64,000 bases of DNA from Pohlia nutans (GCA_022496805.1 CM040085.1:37353811-37417810); one strand, 5' to 3'. Positions 35,560 through 47,830 are shown, numbered from the stretch's first letter. The notes: generated from the letters alone by a model not told the origin. Program-made: numbers and translations.

Positions 35560-37859
35560 TCCCAAACTTTTTCGATTAACACGGCAGTTGTTCAAGGATT
35601 GGCGGATATGGTTGCCATCTTAGTTGAATTTGATAAAAATAGATCTCGGTGCAATCTTTGGACCATACAATGCACCACATAGGACTCCACTTTCTGCAAT
35701 GTATTTTCAAGATAAGACAGCTCTTGATTTTGCAACGATCAATAACCATATTGAGGTCGTTCAAGTACTTTTGAAGGTTGCACCAAGATCACAAATTTAT
35801 GTCAACTCCACTTGTTACATAGATAAGAAAGATGTAAAAGTGGGAAGGTGGACATGTCTCCAATTGGCATTACATATGGGCTATGTGCAAATATTGCATT
35901 TGCTTTTAAAGGTGAGTTAATATCTCAAAACTCATTCTTCTAAATGTAAGTATCGGTCAAAATATTAATATTATAATGTGTGGATTTTGTAGCTTTTGAA
36001 GATATTTTTATAAAGATTGTGAAGCATTTTGATTAGGCATTAGCCATGTAATCTTGGAAAAAAAAGGTTTTAGAATGAAATGAAAAATCACTTGATCTTC
36101 AAGACTTTAAATGTGAGGTTAACAGTTCAAAAATTTGGAATATGGTTTCACTTTGAATTGTTCAAGGTCATATTTCACATTGCGTAAATAAATAAAAATG
36201 TTAAATATAAAAGTATTCAAAATATACATATTTTAATGCTATTATATATAAAGTTAATGACCATAAATTTATGCAATTGTGACAAGATGCTCAAATATAT
36301 GAACCCAAATTGCAAAAGAGAGAATTGATAAAAAGAAAATCACAAGCTCCAAAACATCATGATTCTATTCTATTCCTACACTATATATTGCAGCAACATA
36401 TTCTTTTGGGGGGTGCACTACAATATCCCATATGGAACTGCGTGAGTGAACAAAAGGGGTATTAATTGTGGGGTGGGCTTACAAAATATACATAAGCTTA
36501 GGGTATTACTTATTTATTTTATTCAATTTCGTAAATATACATAGCCCATTTTTAATGTGATAAAAATTGTAAATTTACATATAGGGCCATTCACTCAACC
36601 TTGGTATTTAGGAAGGGTTTATAGAATGCGTAGAAAAATCACTAATAGGTGGGTTGAATATAGAGGACCAATTAATTGGTTGAATTGACCATCCCATATG
36701 GAGATTGGATTGTTTTGGTACAAAAAAGATCATGGATCACTATGAACTTATGACTTAACAAATCATATGATGGTAGATTTAGAAACTATTATTGCAATAG
36801 CTTCACTAACTTTTGTAGTAAGAAAAAACTTGTATGAGTTACATCCTACAGATTAAAAAATATTCAATGATTTATAAATGATAAATAAATACCTTTGTAG
36901 TGAAAAAAAATTAGGCCTATTTTTTAGGCCATGTTTTTCATTGTATACCTATATATGTTAGGCTTTTGTTTTTTTAATTTACTTTGAACATGCATACATA
37001 CATTAGGCTTCTATTTTGTTATATGTATGTATGTATATCATTTTTTTAATGAAAAAAAAACCGTATATAGGGGTATTAATTTGGAGGTGACGCACGCACG
37101 TTACACCTGGTTTTTAACACTAACTGCACTCCCTAGGCATATTCTCAACCATTTACAATCAAAGCTTTGGCAAATTGTGAATTGATTGACACATTGGCAA
37201 GAGATGAAATGGGCAATACAACTTTGCATTATTGTGCATTAATGGCAGGAAGAAATTGGAAATACTTCCTAATTACTATGTTTCTTGGTCTCATTTCTCC
37301 ACCAATCCTTTTCAATCCGTGAGAATTTGTGGGGAAGATGACATTATAACTTGCTTTGACATTTTGATGCAATTGGGTCTTAATATGCAACAAAAAACAA
37401 TCAATTTTACCTTCATCAATCTATATAAGTGTAAAGCAAGCACGGCTCAAAAAAGTAGCAATCGAAGCGCAAGACAACAAGAACAATTTGTTTACAACAG
37501 CAAATGCTATCTCTGTAACAGCAGCATTTGTGGGACCTTTGCAACCTCCACTTGGATTATCTAGTGAAGAAAATCCAACATGGTTGACAGGATATAGTAA
37601 AGTCAACCATGTTTCTATGCACGTATTCTTCATTTGTGATTGTTTCTCCTTCTACTTTGTCATTGCCTTCATTATATTTGCAATGCTTCCTTCTTTGTCA
37701 ATTCCATATGAAGGAATTTAAAAAGAAGTGCAAATAACTAAGAGATATGTGCAAACAGCTGTATTGCTCCTCTTTTTATTCATCATATTTGAGATATGTG
37801 CATTTAGTACGGCTAGTGTAGCTACTATACCAGAAAAAAATGGCTTTACAAAGCAATAG
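35560..37859 (+). pseudogene. Ankyrin-repeat/PGG-domain gene remnant (ACD6/ITN1-like)
   Basis: Ankyrin-type stretches include GLADMVAILVEFDKN (near 35590), KTALDFATINNHIEVVQVLL (near 35720), CLQLALHMGYVQILHLLLK ending at a good donor at 35911/35912, and DEMGNTTLHYCALMAG (near 37210). The PGG-type C-terminus starts near 37430 (KKVAIEAQDNKNNLF then hydrophobic helices). A TAA at 37719-37721 interrupts the frame, which then continues in the same frame through another membrane helix (AVLLLFLFIIFEICAF) to TAG at 37857. Frame changes occur between blocks. ACD6/ITN1 relatives are membrane ankyrin proteins in defence and stress. Here the gene looks decayed; additional introns could explain some frame changes but not the in-frame stop. 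Confidence 0.6.
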
Positions 37860-37992
37860 CAATAGCATGTATAAGCAAATGTGGATTGCTATGTTTTTTA
37901 ATTCTCATTCTCTCATTGTTTAGACTATTGCATTATTTGCAACAAATAACAAAATAATCCAAAGGATGTCAAATGCTGCAGATTTCATTCTA

Positions 37993-38800
37993 TTAATCCT
38001 TTAGTGCCCAAGGTAGTTCTGGAGAAACCACAGTTTTTGGGTGAGATTTTTTAAAAACTTTCTCTGTTGAAATTAGGGATACTATTAATAGTATCTAACC
38101 GTATAAATATAAACATAACTTAATGAAACAAGTGTTGGTTAAATCTTGGTAAGATCGGACCGTTGGATTGGAAGATTATAGTATGTCTTCGAACCGTATC
38201 ATGCCCACTAAAAAATGAGATTTTGGAGGGTGTGTGACTTCAAAGTTAAATAGAATTTGGGTTAAATTTTCAAAAATAAAAGTGAAAATGTTCAGTAATG
38301 ACCTGTGTCAACACCTCTCCAGTGCAATCTTTCATGTCAAGAATGGACTCACATATAATTATTGTGAATTTTATAAGTGAGAGTGACTTACCCATATGTT
38401 GTTTATGACAATAATTTATACGCTAAATTATGAATGGAGTTGGTACATTGATCAAGATCGGAATACATACACTAATGGAACATGAACAAGAGAACACAAT
38501 CCAAAAAATAAAAGAAGATAACAAACTTCCAAACATGAGAAATACCGCAAAGTACATGTGTTGTATTTGTAAGTATTTTATGTATTTTGAGGTATTTGCA
38601 GTATTTTGGTGTTTTGTATATAGGTATTTGGGTATTTAAGAAAGTCTGATTCTAATTATTTTTTTGGCATCATCTGTAGAATGAAAAGTTACACATCTGA
38701 ATTTTAGACACGACACTAAGATGGTTCACAAATTTTACAGAATTTCATTTTCTGATAACCCAGTGACCACTTTATGGATACCTGGGCACTAAAGGGTTAA
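37993..38800. mobile_element. TTAA MITE, subfamily F (copy 1)
   Basis: 808 bp with ends TTAATCCTTTAGTGCCCAAGG and CCTGGGCACTAAAGGGTTAA (quoted in part). The inverted repeat is about 20 bp and nearly perfect. Left ends of the same type occur at 46643 and 56100. Confidence 0.85.
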
Positions 38801-39937
38801 GGAGAGCATCAACACAATAACTGTCTTTTTGAACCGAATTTTTCTGTGTAGAATTTTTGTATATTGTATTTGATTGTAAATATAATTTTTATTTTAGATT
38901 CTAGAATCTACTATAGAAGATTAACAATATCAACTATTCTTTTTACATTCTATATGATATAATACAATGGTACTGGCTCCAATTAGCATGCCTCTCGGTC
39001 ATTGATCTCCATTGTTATGCATTTTGGCAAGAGGAACTATGTATGTTGAAAGGGTGAATATTGTCCAAGCACTCTATCATGATATAAGAGAGTAAGAGTA
39101 GTGAATGTATCATTGATGCTACTTGAGATGAAGGATTGAAAGCAAGTTGGCTTAACATTACAAAGTCGTTTTCCATTGATTGATTATTGAACGATTGATG
39201 TTGTTTTAATTGATACATGAATTGATTCAAAATGACATTGTTTTAATACCGTGTCAATGTTTCAAGTGTCTTCTTAGTGTTTTTCAAAATTTTATTTTTA
39301 ATTTAAAATTAATTATAGTTTCAATTTTTACAATGGAATAAATCCAAACATGAAATTTTTTTTAAAAATCAAAAGCCGTTTCAAAAAACTAAATTAGCGC
39401 TAAGTGAGTGTTGTTACATCAATTTTTGTGATATAGAAATTCTTGCTCCATTTGAATTATACTTCTTCCAATAATATTAATCAAATTGGTCATTCTTTTT
39501 AATCTTCAAAAGACCGACCAAACCCACGGGCTTGCTTTTCTCAATGGTCAAATCACTTTGACTATAAATTTATATAATAAAGGAGAAGGGTGTTTTGTAT
39601 GTCTTGTAGAGCATGACAATTTATACATGAAATAAATGATTATTTGATGAAATTTTGAATTGGAACCTGCGAGGTTATTTAAAGGTTATTAAGTTATTTC
39701 AAAGGTTAAATAAGGTATTTATTTAATAAATGATTTCAAAGGTTATTTCAAGATTAAATATTTTCTTAATAAATGATTTCGAAGGTTATTTCAAAGGTCA
39801 AGTTTAAAGGTTATTCAAAATACCAATTTTAAAATTCAATGTTGTTCTTTGGGAAAAAATGAAAATTATAAATACGTTGAGTTTAATTTGAAATTTTTAT
39901 GTCTCAGTGGTTGGCATATGTCAGATCAAGCTAGTTG
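38801..39937. other. AT-rich intergenic DNA
   Basis: A phrase of the type GGTTATTTCAAAGGTTAA recurs several times around 39660-39830, a minor local repeat. No gene is recognised. Confidence 0.45.
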
Positions 39938-40519
39938 TTAACCCCTAAAGGACCGGAGGGGTGTTGAACTTAGCTCTTGTTTTCTTAAATAGTTCTTGTA
40001 ACAAGCTCAATTCCTCATTGTTGTGGGTAATTTTGACAATCGGCACCATTGAAATTAAAGAAGATTTATGTAGCTTTTGTATGAAAAAAGATCAACAAAA
40101 TCGCACGATTTTTGAGAAAATGCCACCATCAAGAAGATTGATGGAGCTCGTTTGGGGTATTTTGTACATATGCTGAAATTGGATTGTTCAAAAGTGCTCC
40201 AAAAACTTTGAAATTTTTACAATGGGTAGAGATCATCATTTTAAACATGGGAAAAAAAATTTCACATAATTTGGAGGTGTGAGGAGGAAGATATGAGAGT
40301 CTGAAGAGACACCTAGATAGCCTCCTTGCAACTCGAAAAAATCACCAAAAATTGCACACTTCATGAATTTCCGATTGGGAAGTACCTACAGATTCAGCTC
40401 TCAAAAAGAGCCAGGGTCTTTTTGTTGCTCATTCTACAATTCAAAGTCCAAGAACTCGAATTTCCTCACTTTCTAGTTCCAAAAGTCGCGTGGGGGCCTT
40501 ATGGTCCTTTAGGGGTTAT
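39938..40519 (+). mobile_element. TTAA MITE, subfamily C (copy 1)
   Basis: 582 bp, TTAACCCCTAAAGGACCGG at the left and ATGGTCCTTTAGGGGTTAT at the right, with the outer right TTAA drifted to TTAT. A second, truncated copy begins at 58381. Confidence 0.85.
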
Positions 40520-40909
40520 ACTGCACCTGGGAGAAATTTTCAAAGTGGATCACCTCAACATTGCCTTAGTGTTATAAAATTTGGTATTTGGAGAAAGTAA
40601 TGATGTTCCTTCCATCATTTCTTTTGCATTTTTAAAGTTTACAATAAATAAACCAAAATTAAGCAATCATGCTAAATTTCAAACCCTAAAAGTAAAAATT
40701 ATAACTTATACAAAATTTCAAAGGTTAATGCTTTGAAATTAATTGAAAATAGATCTTAAGTTATTTTTGAAAGGTTGATTGTACGGATAATTTGTAGAGA
40801 TGATGCCCTACATCTTTTCTATTGAACCAAACTTCATCAAACATATGGAAGGCACATATTATAACACATCTATGTTTTGTCCAATACCCCTTGGGCTTTT
40901 AGGGGTTAA
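40520..40909 (+). mobile_element. Left-truncated TTAA MITE, subfamily B (copy 3)
   Basis: It starts abruptly at the right end of the subfamily C element and shares the block TTAGTGTTATAAAATTTG and the tail CTTTTAGGGGTTAA with the other B copies. The junction suggests that one element inserted into, or recombined with, the other. Confidence 0.7.
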
Positions 40910-41134
40910 GAAAAGACGTTTAAAGGTTAATACTATAAATACTTGGTCCTTAAAGCGATTAACCTCTAAATGCTTGAGAGAATGACCCGTGCCTACAAAA
41001 ACACCAAAAATTGAAGTGATTTTTAATTAGCCTTTTTTTTTTTTTTTTTTGCATATACTTATATTCCTAACATGCATGGGCATTGTAAGAATGTGTTTTT
41101 AGCCCAAGAACCATACAACCTTTAGAGTTTTCAT

Positions 41135-41330
41135 GGCATTGAAAAAGACGGCAAAACTAGTCTATGGTGAGTTGGAGACTAATCTAAACTCATGACCTCT
41201 CCAATGCTATAGGTAAGTTCCTACAATTTCCTCCAAAGCCTAAGAGGCTATTTATGAAGGGACCAAGGAACTATTATTGTACAATCCGTGTCACATATTA
41301 ATATTATTGGGGAAGAGACTCCACATAGAT
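41135..41330 (-). repeat. Dispersed repeat S (copy 1)
   Basis: Read on the minus strand it carries GGAGAGGTCATGAGTTTAG and CTCACCATAGACTAGTTTTG, matching copies near 47640-47830 and 50650-50850. It is probably a fragment of a SINE-like or other retroelement; the block GGTCATGAGTTC resembles a tRNA B box only loosely. Confidence 0.55.
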
Positions 41331-41683
41331 TTAGGAGAGGTCCCTGCTTCTTTTCAATTAACTCAAATTATTGGGTGTGAATCTAGCTTCATTAGCACTT
41401 GGTGAAAATTGGATTTTGTGAGAGAAGAGGTTCCAAGTTCAAATCCCTTTGCTCACTTTAGCACTCTTAAGCAAAATTCACCTCAACAAAGCTTGATTTT
41501 GAAAGCAATGCGACAAATGCACATGATTCAATTGTATTCATGTGGCGAAAACATCAAACTTTTTTACAAAATGCCAGAAAAGAAAGCCCTAGTGCTGTAA
41601 CCCTCAAATACGGTGGTAGGTTCATGGAAAACGAACAGTAAAGTGACCTCGTTTTCATCGATGAACAGAAAAGAGATCGGATG

Positions 41684-41727
41684 AAACCCTAGAAGCGGGT
41701 GGTATAAGAACCACCACGAACCCTAAA
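41684..41727 (+). promoter_or_regulatory. Two telo-boxes upstream of the ubiquitin-RPS27A start
   Basis: AAACCCTA at 41684-41691 and AACCCTAAA at 41719-41727 lie 90-135 bp before the ATG and are followed by a pyrimidine-rich leader. Telo-boxes are a known promoter element of plant ribosomal-protein and translation genes, so this fits growth-linked expression. Confidence 0.7.
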
Positions 41728-41816
41728 GAAGCTCTTCTTCTCTCCTCCGCTTCGGCGACGACGCATCAACTCCAGCTGCTGAGCCCACAGGAGGAGGGGC
41801 GTGCAGGCCTCCAGCC

Positions 41817-42413
41817 ATGCAGATCTTCGTGAAGACCCGTGAGTACTCCGCCTCTTGTTTTCCGCGCAATTTCTTTCTTTCTGTTCTTGTTGACCAAAAA
41901 AATTGTTCATTTCTGTTCTGTTCTTGTTGCCAAAAATGAGGATTGACGGGAACGTGTTTGAGCGCAGTGACGGGCAAGACTATCACCCTCGAGGTGGAGT
42001 CTTCTGATACCATCGACAATGTGAAGACCAAGATTCAGGACAAGGAAGGAATTCCCCCAGACCAGCAGCGATTGATTTTCGCCGGCAAGCAGCTCGAGGA
42101 TGGGCGGACGCTGGCTGACTACAACATCCAGAAGGAGTCGACTCTGCACCTGGTGCTTCGGCTGCGTGGTGGAGCGAAGAAGAGGAAGAAAAAAACCTAC
42201 ACCAAGCCGAAGAAGCTGAAACACAAGAAGAAGAAAGTGAAGCTCGCGGTGCTGCAGTTCTACAAGGTGGACGACTCCGGAAAGGTGCAGCGTCTGCGGA
42301 AGGAGTGCCCGAACCCGGACTGCGGGGCGGGAACCTTCATGGCCAACCACTTCGATCGTCACTACTGCGGCAAGTGCGGTCTGACGTACGTGTACCAGAA
42401 GGCCGAGGCTTAG
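41817..42413 (+). CDS. RPS27A: Ubiquitin-40S ribosomal protein S27a (eS31) fusion
   Basis: Exon 1 is 41817-41838, a 129-bp intron follows (GTGAGT..CGCAG), and exon 2 is 41968-42413. The split falls in the Leu8 codon of ubiquitin. The product is 155 aa, the usual length. Residues 1-76 are ubiquitin ending LRLRGG; residues 77-155 are eS31 with a Lys-rich start ([14 protein letters not shown]) and a zinc finger with Cys pairs in ECPNPDC and YCGKC. Ubiquitin hydrolases cleave after Gly76, releasing free ubiquitin and the small-subunit ribosomal protein. Ubiquitin residue 28 is Thr (VKTKIQDK) where most plants have Ala; yeast has Ser here, so the position tolerates change. Codon use is GC-rich, typical of a highly expressed gene. 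Confidence 0.98.
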
Positions 42414-43410
42414 ATTTTACTTCGGTATGGAAAGGGTTGGAATTATGTGCTACGAGTGCAGGTGCTAGTCGAGGCAGTATTTATTTTTCAGTAATTAGGG
42501 ACTTTTGAGATCATGTGGAATAGCAAACATTCTCTTGATCTTTCATCGACGCGCAGATTATTTTCCAGCTGTAAGTCGAGGTTATGGGATGAACTGTACA
42601 GTTCTCGCCAGTTGATTTTTTGGACGTCTTATACTTGGAAATTCATTGCTCAACTTTAACTTCATTTGTTCTTGACATGCCTGCCTCCGTCTAGGCCAGT
42701 TCCTGGTATTGTCGTAACGTGTGCATTGAGATTCTTCTGCTGAATGTCTTTTCTAGTTTCAGGCTGCAGTGTTTTCTAGAATGATTCTTTTGATGTGGCA
42801 GATGTAGGTTGAATTCAGTTGTCAGCATTTGATTGGTCTTGCATGTGGTATATCTGCATGTTTTTGTACTTGGCCGGAGTTCTTTCTTGGACTATTCTCT
42901 AAAGTCTAGACAAGCATTGCAGTCTGATTCTGGATTTTTACATAGGAATGAAATTCAGTAGGCATGTCAGAATACATTTGCCTTGAATCCAGCTCGGTAC
43001 TGGACACTGTTAATCTCAATCTCCAATGAACCCATTGCGCTTCGGCACAGACTGAGATGCCCTCATCAATATTTACGAGATTGAGAACGAAATGATGCCA
43101 TGTTGATTGTAATCAAATTACATCACCATATTCAGTAACTTAACATAACATCCTTGCCCTCGTGAGAACCATCCTGTTAGAACCTACAGTAGATTCTTGA
43201 CTAATCTAGTAGGGTTGTTTTACTAGATACAAAGAAGACTTGAAGAAAAAATTCTCTTCACTAACAATACCAATAGTCACTTGATGTTTTTTCATGATTC
43301 AAATTTTTAATGTTCTACATGAAGAGACACCCAGTGAATCAATATTTTGGAAACAATTTTCTAGCATCAGTACAAAACCACCTCAAAAGTCTTCCAGGGA
43401 TGTGTTTTTT
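42414..43410. other. 3' UTR of RPS27A and intergenic DNA
   Basis: No further gene is recognised; the proximal part is probably 3' UTR. Confidence 0.5.
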
Positions 43411-43530
43411 CAATAGTAGAAAAGGTGGCACTCCCCAGGGACATACCCAGGCAAAATCACTGTGCATGCGTGGAATTGGGCACTACTTGCCTGGGCATCT
43501 CCCTTGGCAGTGCCACCTTTTCTACTAGTG
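43411..43530. mobile_element. CACTA-type MITE forming a strong hairpin
   Basis: The two 40-base arms are nearly complementary: AGTAGAAAAGGTGGCACT at the left and AGTGCCACCTTTTCTACT at the right, plus an inner pair around CCCAGG/CCTGGG. Read inward the right end begins CACTAGTAGAAA, as in CACTA transposons. The length is 120 bp, and the folded form could resemble a small-RNA precursor. Confidence 0.7.
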
Positions 43531-43589
43531 TTTCAACTCTCTTTAACAAAATTTAATAACATTTAACATAATTTTTTTGTTAAATTTTG

Positions 43590-44132
43590 TTAACCCTTAA
43601 GTGTCCACACTACATTTACCCGGTCAAACCTCATCAATTTCTCACATTTTTAAATGTATTATATTCTTTTGGTATTTTTCTCAAATAATTTATTGTTAAA
43701 CCGATTTACACTGATTTTGTCATAATAATTTAAATAAAAATGAAATTTATAAGATTTTTCAAAGCATTTCTTTTGAAATACTCATAGTAATTACAAAAAC
43801 GTATAAAATAGTATGGAATTTTTAGGAAAAATGTAAATAATAGTGATGAACAACAAGGTGTAGGTGGCATGCTTCTTGAGCTTACTTAAAAGGAAATTTG
43901 ATTGAAAAACTTTTTTGTAGAGTATATTGAAATTTTAGGGTTCTGAGCTTTAAAGTTCTATAAAATACACAATTTGAAAAATTGTAAATTATACTAGAAA
44001 ATAGAAGATAGCTCCCGCACTTTCTTAGTTGGGATCATTTTCTTTTGAAATTAGGAACTAGGTGAAAATCAACGTTTGACTGAAAAGCAATCAAACATGG
44101 CCCCACAGGGCTCCTTACACACTAAGGGTTAA
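43590..44132. mobile_element. TTAA MITE, subfamily G
   Basis: 543 bp with ends TTAACCCTTAAGTGTCCACA and GCTCCTTACACACTAAGGGTTAA (quoted in part). TTAA occurs at both edges and there is no coding capacity. Confidence 0.75.
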
Positions 44133-44330
44133 AGTTGTTAAGAAATTCATTCCACCAAACGTAAACTAATGTGGATTTACACCAATGTTGGACTGGTATG
44201 GCATCTTTCTACAGTGAAACCGTGGACAATGGTTCATTCTAAATACCCGTTTGAGGTCAATCACTTCTTATAATGACTTTGATTGATTCATTCCACTGAG
44301 AACCATGTCATACTAGTACAGCACTAGTTT

Positions 44331-44571
44331 ACACTACTCTAAATAGTGCAATTAGGTTGCTTGGAAATTTAGGTTGCTTTATTCCAAGTTAATTTACAAG
44401 CCATCAAAGTCAATAGGTATTTCCAATTGTACACATGGAGGTTTGTGAGTCCTAATTACAACAATGTCCAATTCAAATGTAGTGTATAATTGTACAGTAA
44501 AAACAAATAATTTATTTAGTGCCAAATGTTGAGAAATTATTGAGGGGCAACCTAATTGCACTATTTAGTGT
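44331..44571. mobile_element. Inverted-repeat MITE, about 240 bp
   Basis: AAATAGTGCAATTAGGTTGC at the left is matched by its complement GCAACCTAATTGCACTATTT at the right. The core between the arms is non-coding. Superfamily is unclear. Confidence 0.75.
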
Positions 44572-45158
44572 ACAATAGATAGCATAAACTTCCATAATTT
44601 TTGTTATATTCCAATAAAATTTAAATAAATAGCAAATGACTTTTTTCATTTCCTCATTTGTTAGGTTACTAGTGGGACCTGCGCCGTTGAGCACGTTGAT
44701 GTTAGTATAATGGATAAAATTAACATTGTCCCTACAGTTCTTGATGCCTAGTTTTGCCCAAATCTGCCTCAAACAACCCCTTTTGAAAGCAAGCTAGAAT
44801 ATCCAAAAATGATTATGTTTAGGGCACTTCTAACCGTAAGATCTTGTAGCTAATTTGTATATGTAGATGGTGTTCCTCGAAAGAGGGCCGAAGTTTCTAT
44901 CTATCTATATCCAAATGTACACCAACTCTTAAACACATATGCCTTACTATTTGCAAGATTAGTCCTAGCTATGCATCATAAGCTCAATATGGGCGGGAAT
45001 ATGGGGCCAATGCCTTCATCCCTCAAGGGTTGTGAATCAATTACAACTTCAACACCTACATTTCCATAAGGAAGGAAGAGAACAAAGAAAACACCGCATG
45101 CATGTGCTACAAACAGAAGGATATTATTGTGCTAGGCAATACAACTCCAATGCAATGC

Positions 45159-46628
45159 TTAACCCCTAATCCCTAAATGCCTATAGCCCTCTCCAGATTT
45201 GGAGAATTACAAAGATGAATTATGAAATGCAACTAAGAAGGATATTTTGAACTTGGTGAATGAATAAAAGTTGTACATTATGAATTTTAGATTCTATTCA
45301 CACATTAGATCAATGATTGCTATCACCAACATTTTTGTATACATTTGAAATTTAAAATTCATAATTCTTTTGTAATTCGATTACAAATAAGATATTGACA
45401 ATTTGTGGATAAAATTTGTTGTGATGGGTTGAAATGTAATACTCTAATTGTAGTGATTTTTGGAGGTTTTCTGGTTGTTTAATTTTATGAGTTGATTTTT
45501 TCAAGTGCATTTTTGAACTAAGATCTTAAATTTTTTTGGTGAATCACTGCAACATTAAATGAGGCATAAAATTTTCACAAATCCTCCCCTTTCTAATCGG
45601 TTCACACATGCATGATGCTAACTTCCCATTAAATCAATGGTAAAAAATCCACACTACAAAAAGTGCATGTCGGATGAGAAAATGAAGTTGGATTATGTAC
45701 AATCACCTATAGAAAGTAAGGTAACCTCACAATCCACCATTCACTAAAACGCTTTCCAAACTCACTACAATGGTTTTCCGATCACCAAAATTTTCCCACA
45801 ATACAGCTTGTGTATGACGTACTTTTGTGCCAAATTTGGTACAAGGAAGATGAACGGAAGTTGCATTAATGTCAATTTACCAACTTTTATGTCTGATGCG
45901 AAAAAAATGCATATCAATTACACAAAAGCTTTCAAGGATCCAAATTTTTCATAAAAGGTAGAAGTCACAGTAAGGAAGAATATGGTGTCTTAAAAAAGAA
46001 TGGTATTCCTAGATATTTTAAAATTAAATGGTGTCTGCACGCAATTCAAAATTAAAAATGTAAAGTCAAATTTTAGTTTAGTTATATAATAAAGTAATTG
46101 ATCTATTTTTGTCACTTTTTTTATGACATTATATCGTTCATGATTGTGACAATACAGTCTCACAAAAAAGTGACAAAAGTAGGCTAATTACTTTATTATA
46201 TAATCAAACTAAAATCTGGCCTTAATTTTTTAATTTTGAATTGCATGTAAACACTATTTAATTTAAAAATACCTAGAAATACTATTCTTTTTAATAACAC
46301 CATATTGTTCCTTACTGCGACTTCTACCTTCTATAGAAAATTTGGATCCTCGGAAGCTTTTGCGTAATTGATATACACTTTTTTCACATTAGACAAAAAA
46401 GTTGGTAAATTGACATTGTTGCAACTTCCGGTCATCTTCCTTGCACCAAATTTGGCACAAAATTGTATCATACACAAGCTGTATTATGGGAAAAATTTGG
46501 TGATTGGCAAATCATTGTAATGAGTTTGATAAGTGTTTTAGAGAGTAGAGGATTGTGGGCTTACCTTACTTTCTATATGTGACTGTACATCATTCAAAAA
46601 TTAGACGCTTGAGCAGTTAGGGATTTAG
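45159..46628 (+). mobile_element. TTAA MITE, subfamily D (copy 2), carrying a nested foldback
   Basis: Left end TTAACCCCTAATCCC, right end AGCAGTTAGGGATTTAG (degenerate). The outer parts match the 554-bp copy at 33118-33671; the extra length is the 895-bp foldback at 45696-46590 inserted near its right end. Confidence 0.75.
45696..46590. mobile_element. Nested foldback element (arms about 430 bp)
   Basis: The left arm starts ATGTACAATCACCTATAGAA and the right arm ends with a close complement (TTCTATATGTGACTGTACAT). Similarity runs almost to the centre near 46140, so nearly the whole element is one large inverted repeat. GTAC at both edges may be part of the target site. A transcript would fold into a long hairpin. 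Confidence 0.75.
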
Positions 46629-46642
46629 AGATCAAGGCGTCT

Positions 46643-46800
46643 TTAACCCTTTAGTGCCTAAGATACTAAAAACATTTTCGGTGATTTCTGTATACATTCA
46701 AAGCGTGTCACCTTTACAAGTCTATATTTAGTAATTATCCGTTCCTAAATATAGTTAGTTGCAACTTCAAATTTTTCACAAATTTTTTGATCTGATCCAC
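46643..46800 (+). mobile_element. TTAA MITE fragment, subfamily F (copy 2)
   Basis: The left end TTAACCCTTTAGTGCCTAAG matches the element at 37993. I could not place a right end. Confidence 0.5.
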
Positions 46801-47528
46801 AGGTTAAAGTTGGAGATTCTAACAAAAGAAAACACCATATTCAAGGAAGCGGAATGCAAATTCTCACAGGGTACTGTACTTTGGGGTTCCATTTCTTCTG
46901 CTCAGAATGTGCATTTATAAATCTAATGGACTCAGCTTAGTGAGGCATTGCATTCACATCTTCGTAATGACATACAACACGTAATCAAAGCCTTCGTAGA
47001 GAATTTACAACGAATTATAACACTTACCTTCCTCGCCATGTATGGGTTAGCTCGGAGGTTTATACAACCCACACATCTTACATACCATGTCGATGTACTG
47101 ATCAGTGCAGCACATAACGATAGTAAGGTTCAGGGTTAGGAGTTTAAAAAAAGAAAAGAAAAAGGTAACTACTGATTCTATGCATAATACTACGTTGTAT
47201 GAGACCTGCTACAGTGCCATACGATTATACCATCTTTTCCTTACATTCAGTTCTTTCTTCCTACGCACTCCACACGTGTCACATCTTTTTACATATCATC
47301 CACAGTGTCAATATGGTGATCACACATGTGACATCTTTATACTCTTTGGCATTCTCTTCAGCAGCTCTGTGTATATATTTTTTTGAATCCATCAACATAC
47401 ATCAATGTGTAGTGGGAGCTCTGTTTGTGATAATCATGATCAATTTTTTGGAGATTGTGTGTCTGGAGAATGAGCAACTCTGAACTTCAGAACCCAAGTC
47501 TTGTTTATCACAAATTTTCATTTATTTT
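46801..47528. other. Intergenic DNA, nothing recognised
   Basis: Overlapping frames at 47105-47483 encode low-complexity, Tyr/Phe-rich peptides with no family resemblance. Confidence 0.45.
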
Positions 47529-47830
47529 CTCTGCCCCCACTAAGGGGAGATTTTACAAAAACGCTTCATATTCAGCAGTTACACGGATGGACAGTAAAAA
47601 CAAGTCATAAAAGTAAATCTGGGGTAATTACAGAGGTAGAGACTACAAGACTTGTAGGAACATTCCTCTAGCATTGGGGAGGTCACAAGTTTCACACCCC
47701 ACGGTGACACAGGGCCTTGCTTTGGATTACTAGTTTTGCAGTCTTTTGAACTCAAAACGAGTTTAAATTTAAGGTTTCTTTCCACTTTAATACACTCTTT
47801 TCGTTTAACTCTATTCCTCTCCTTAGTTCA
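47529..47830 (+). repeat. Dispersed repeat S (copy 2)
   Basis: It shares GGGCCTTGCTTTGGATTA and AGTTTTGCAGTCTTTTGAAC with the copy near 50650-50850. The left part (TCTCTGCCCCCACTAAGGGG, GGACAGTAAAAA) recurs at 57780-57925. Confidence 0.6.
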
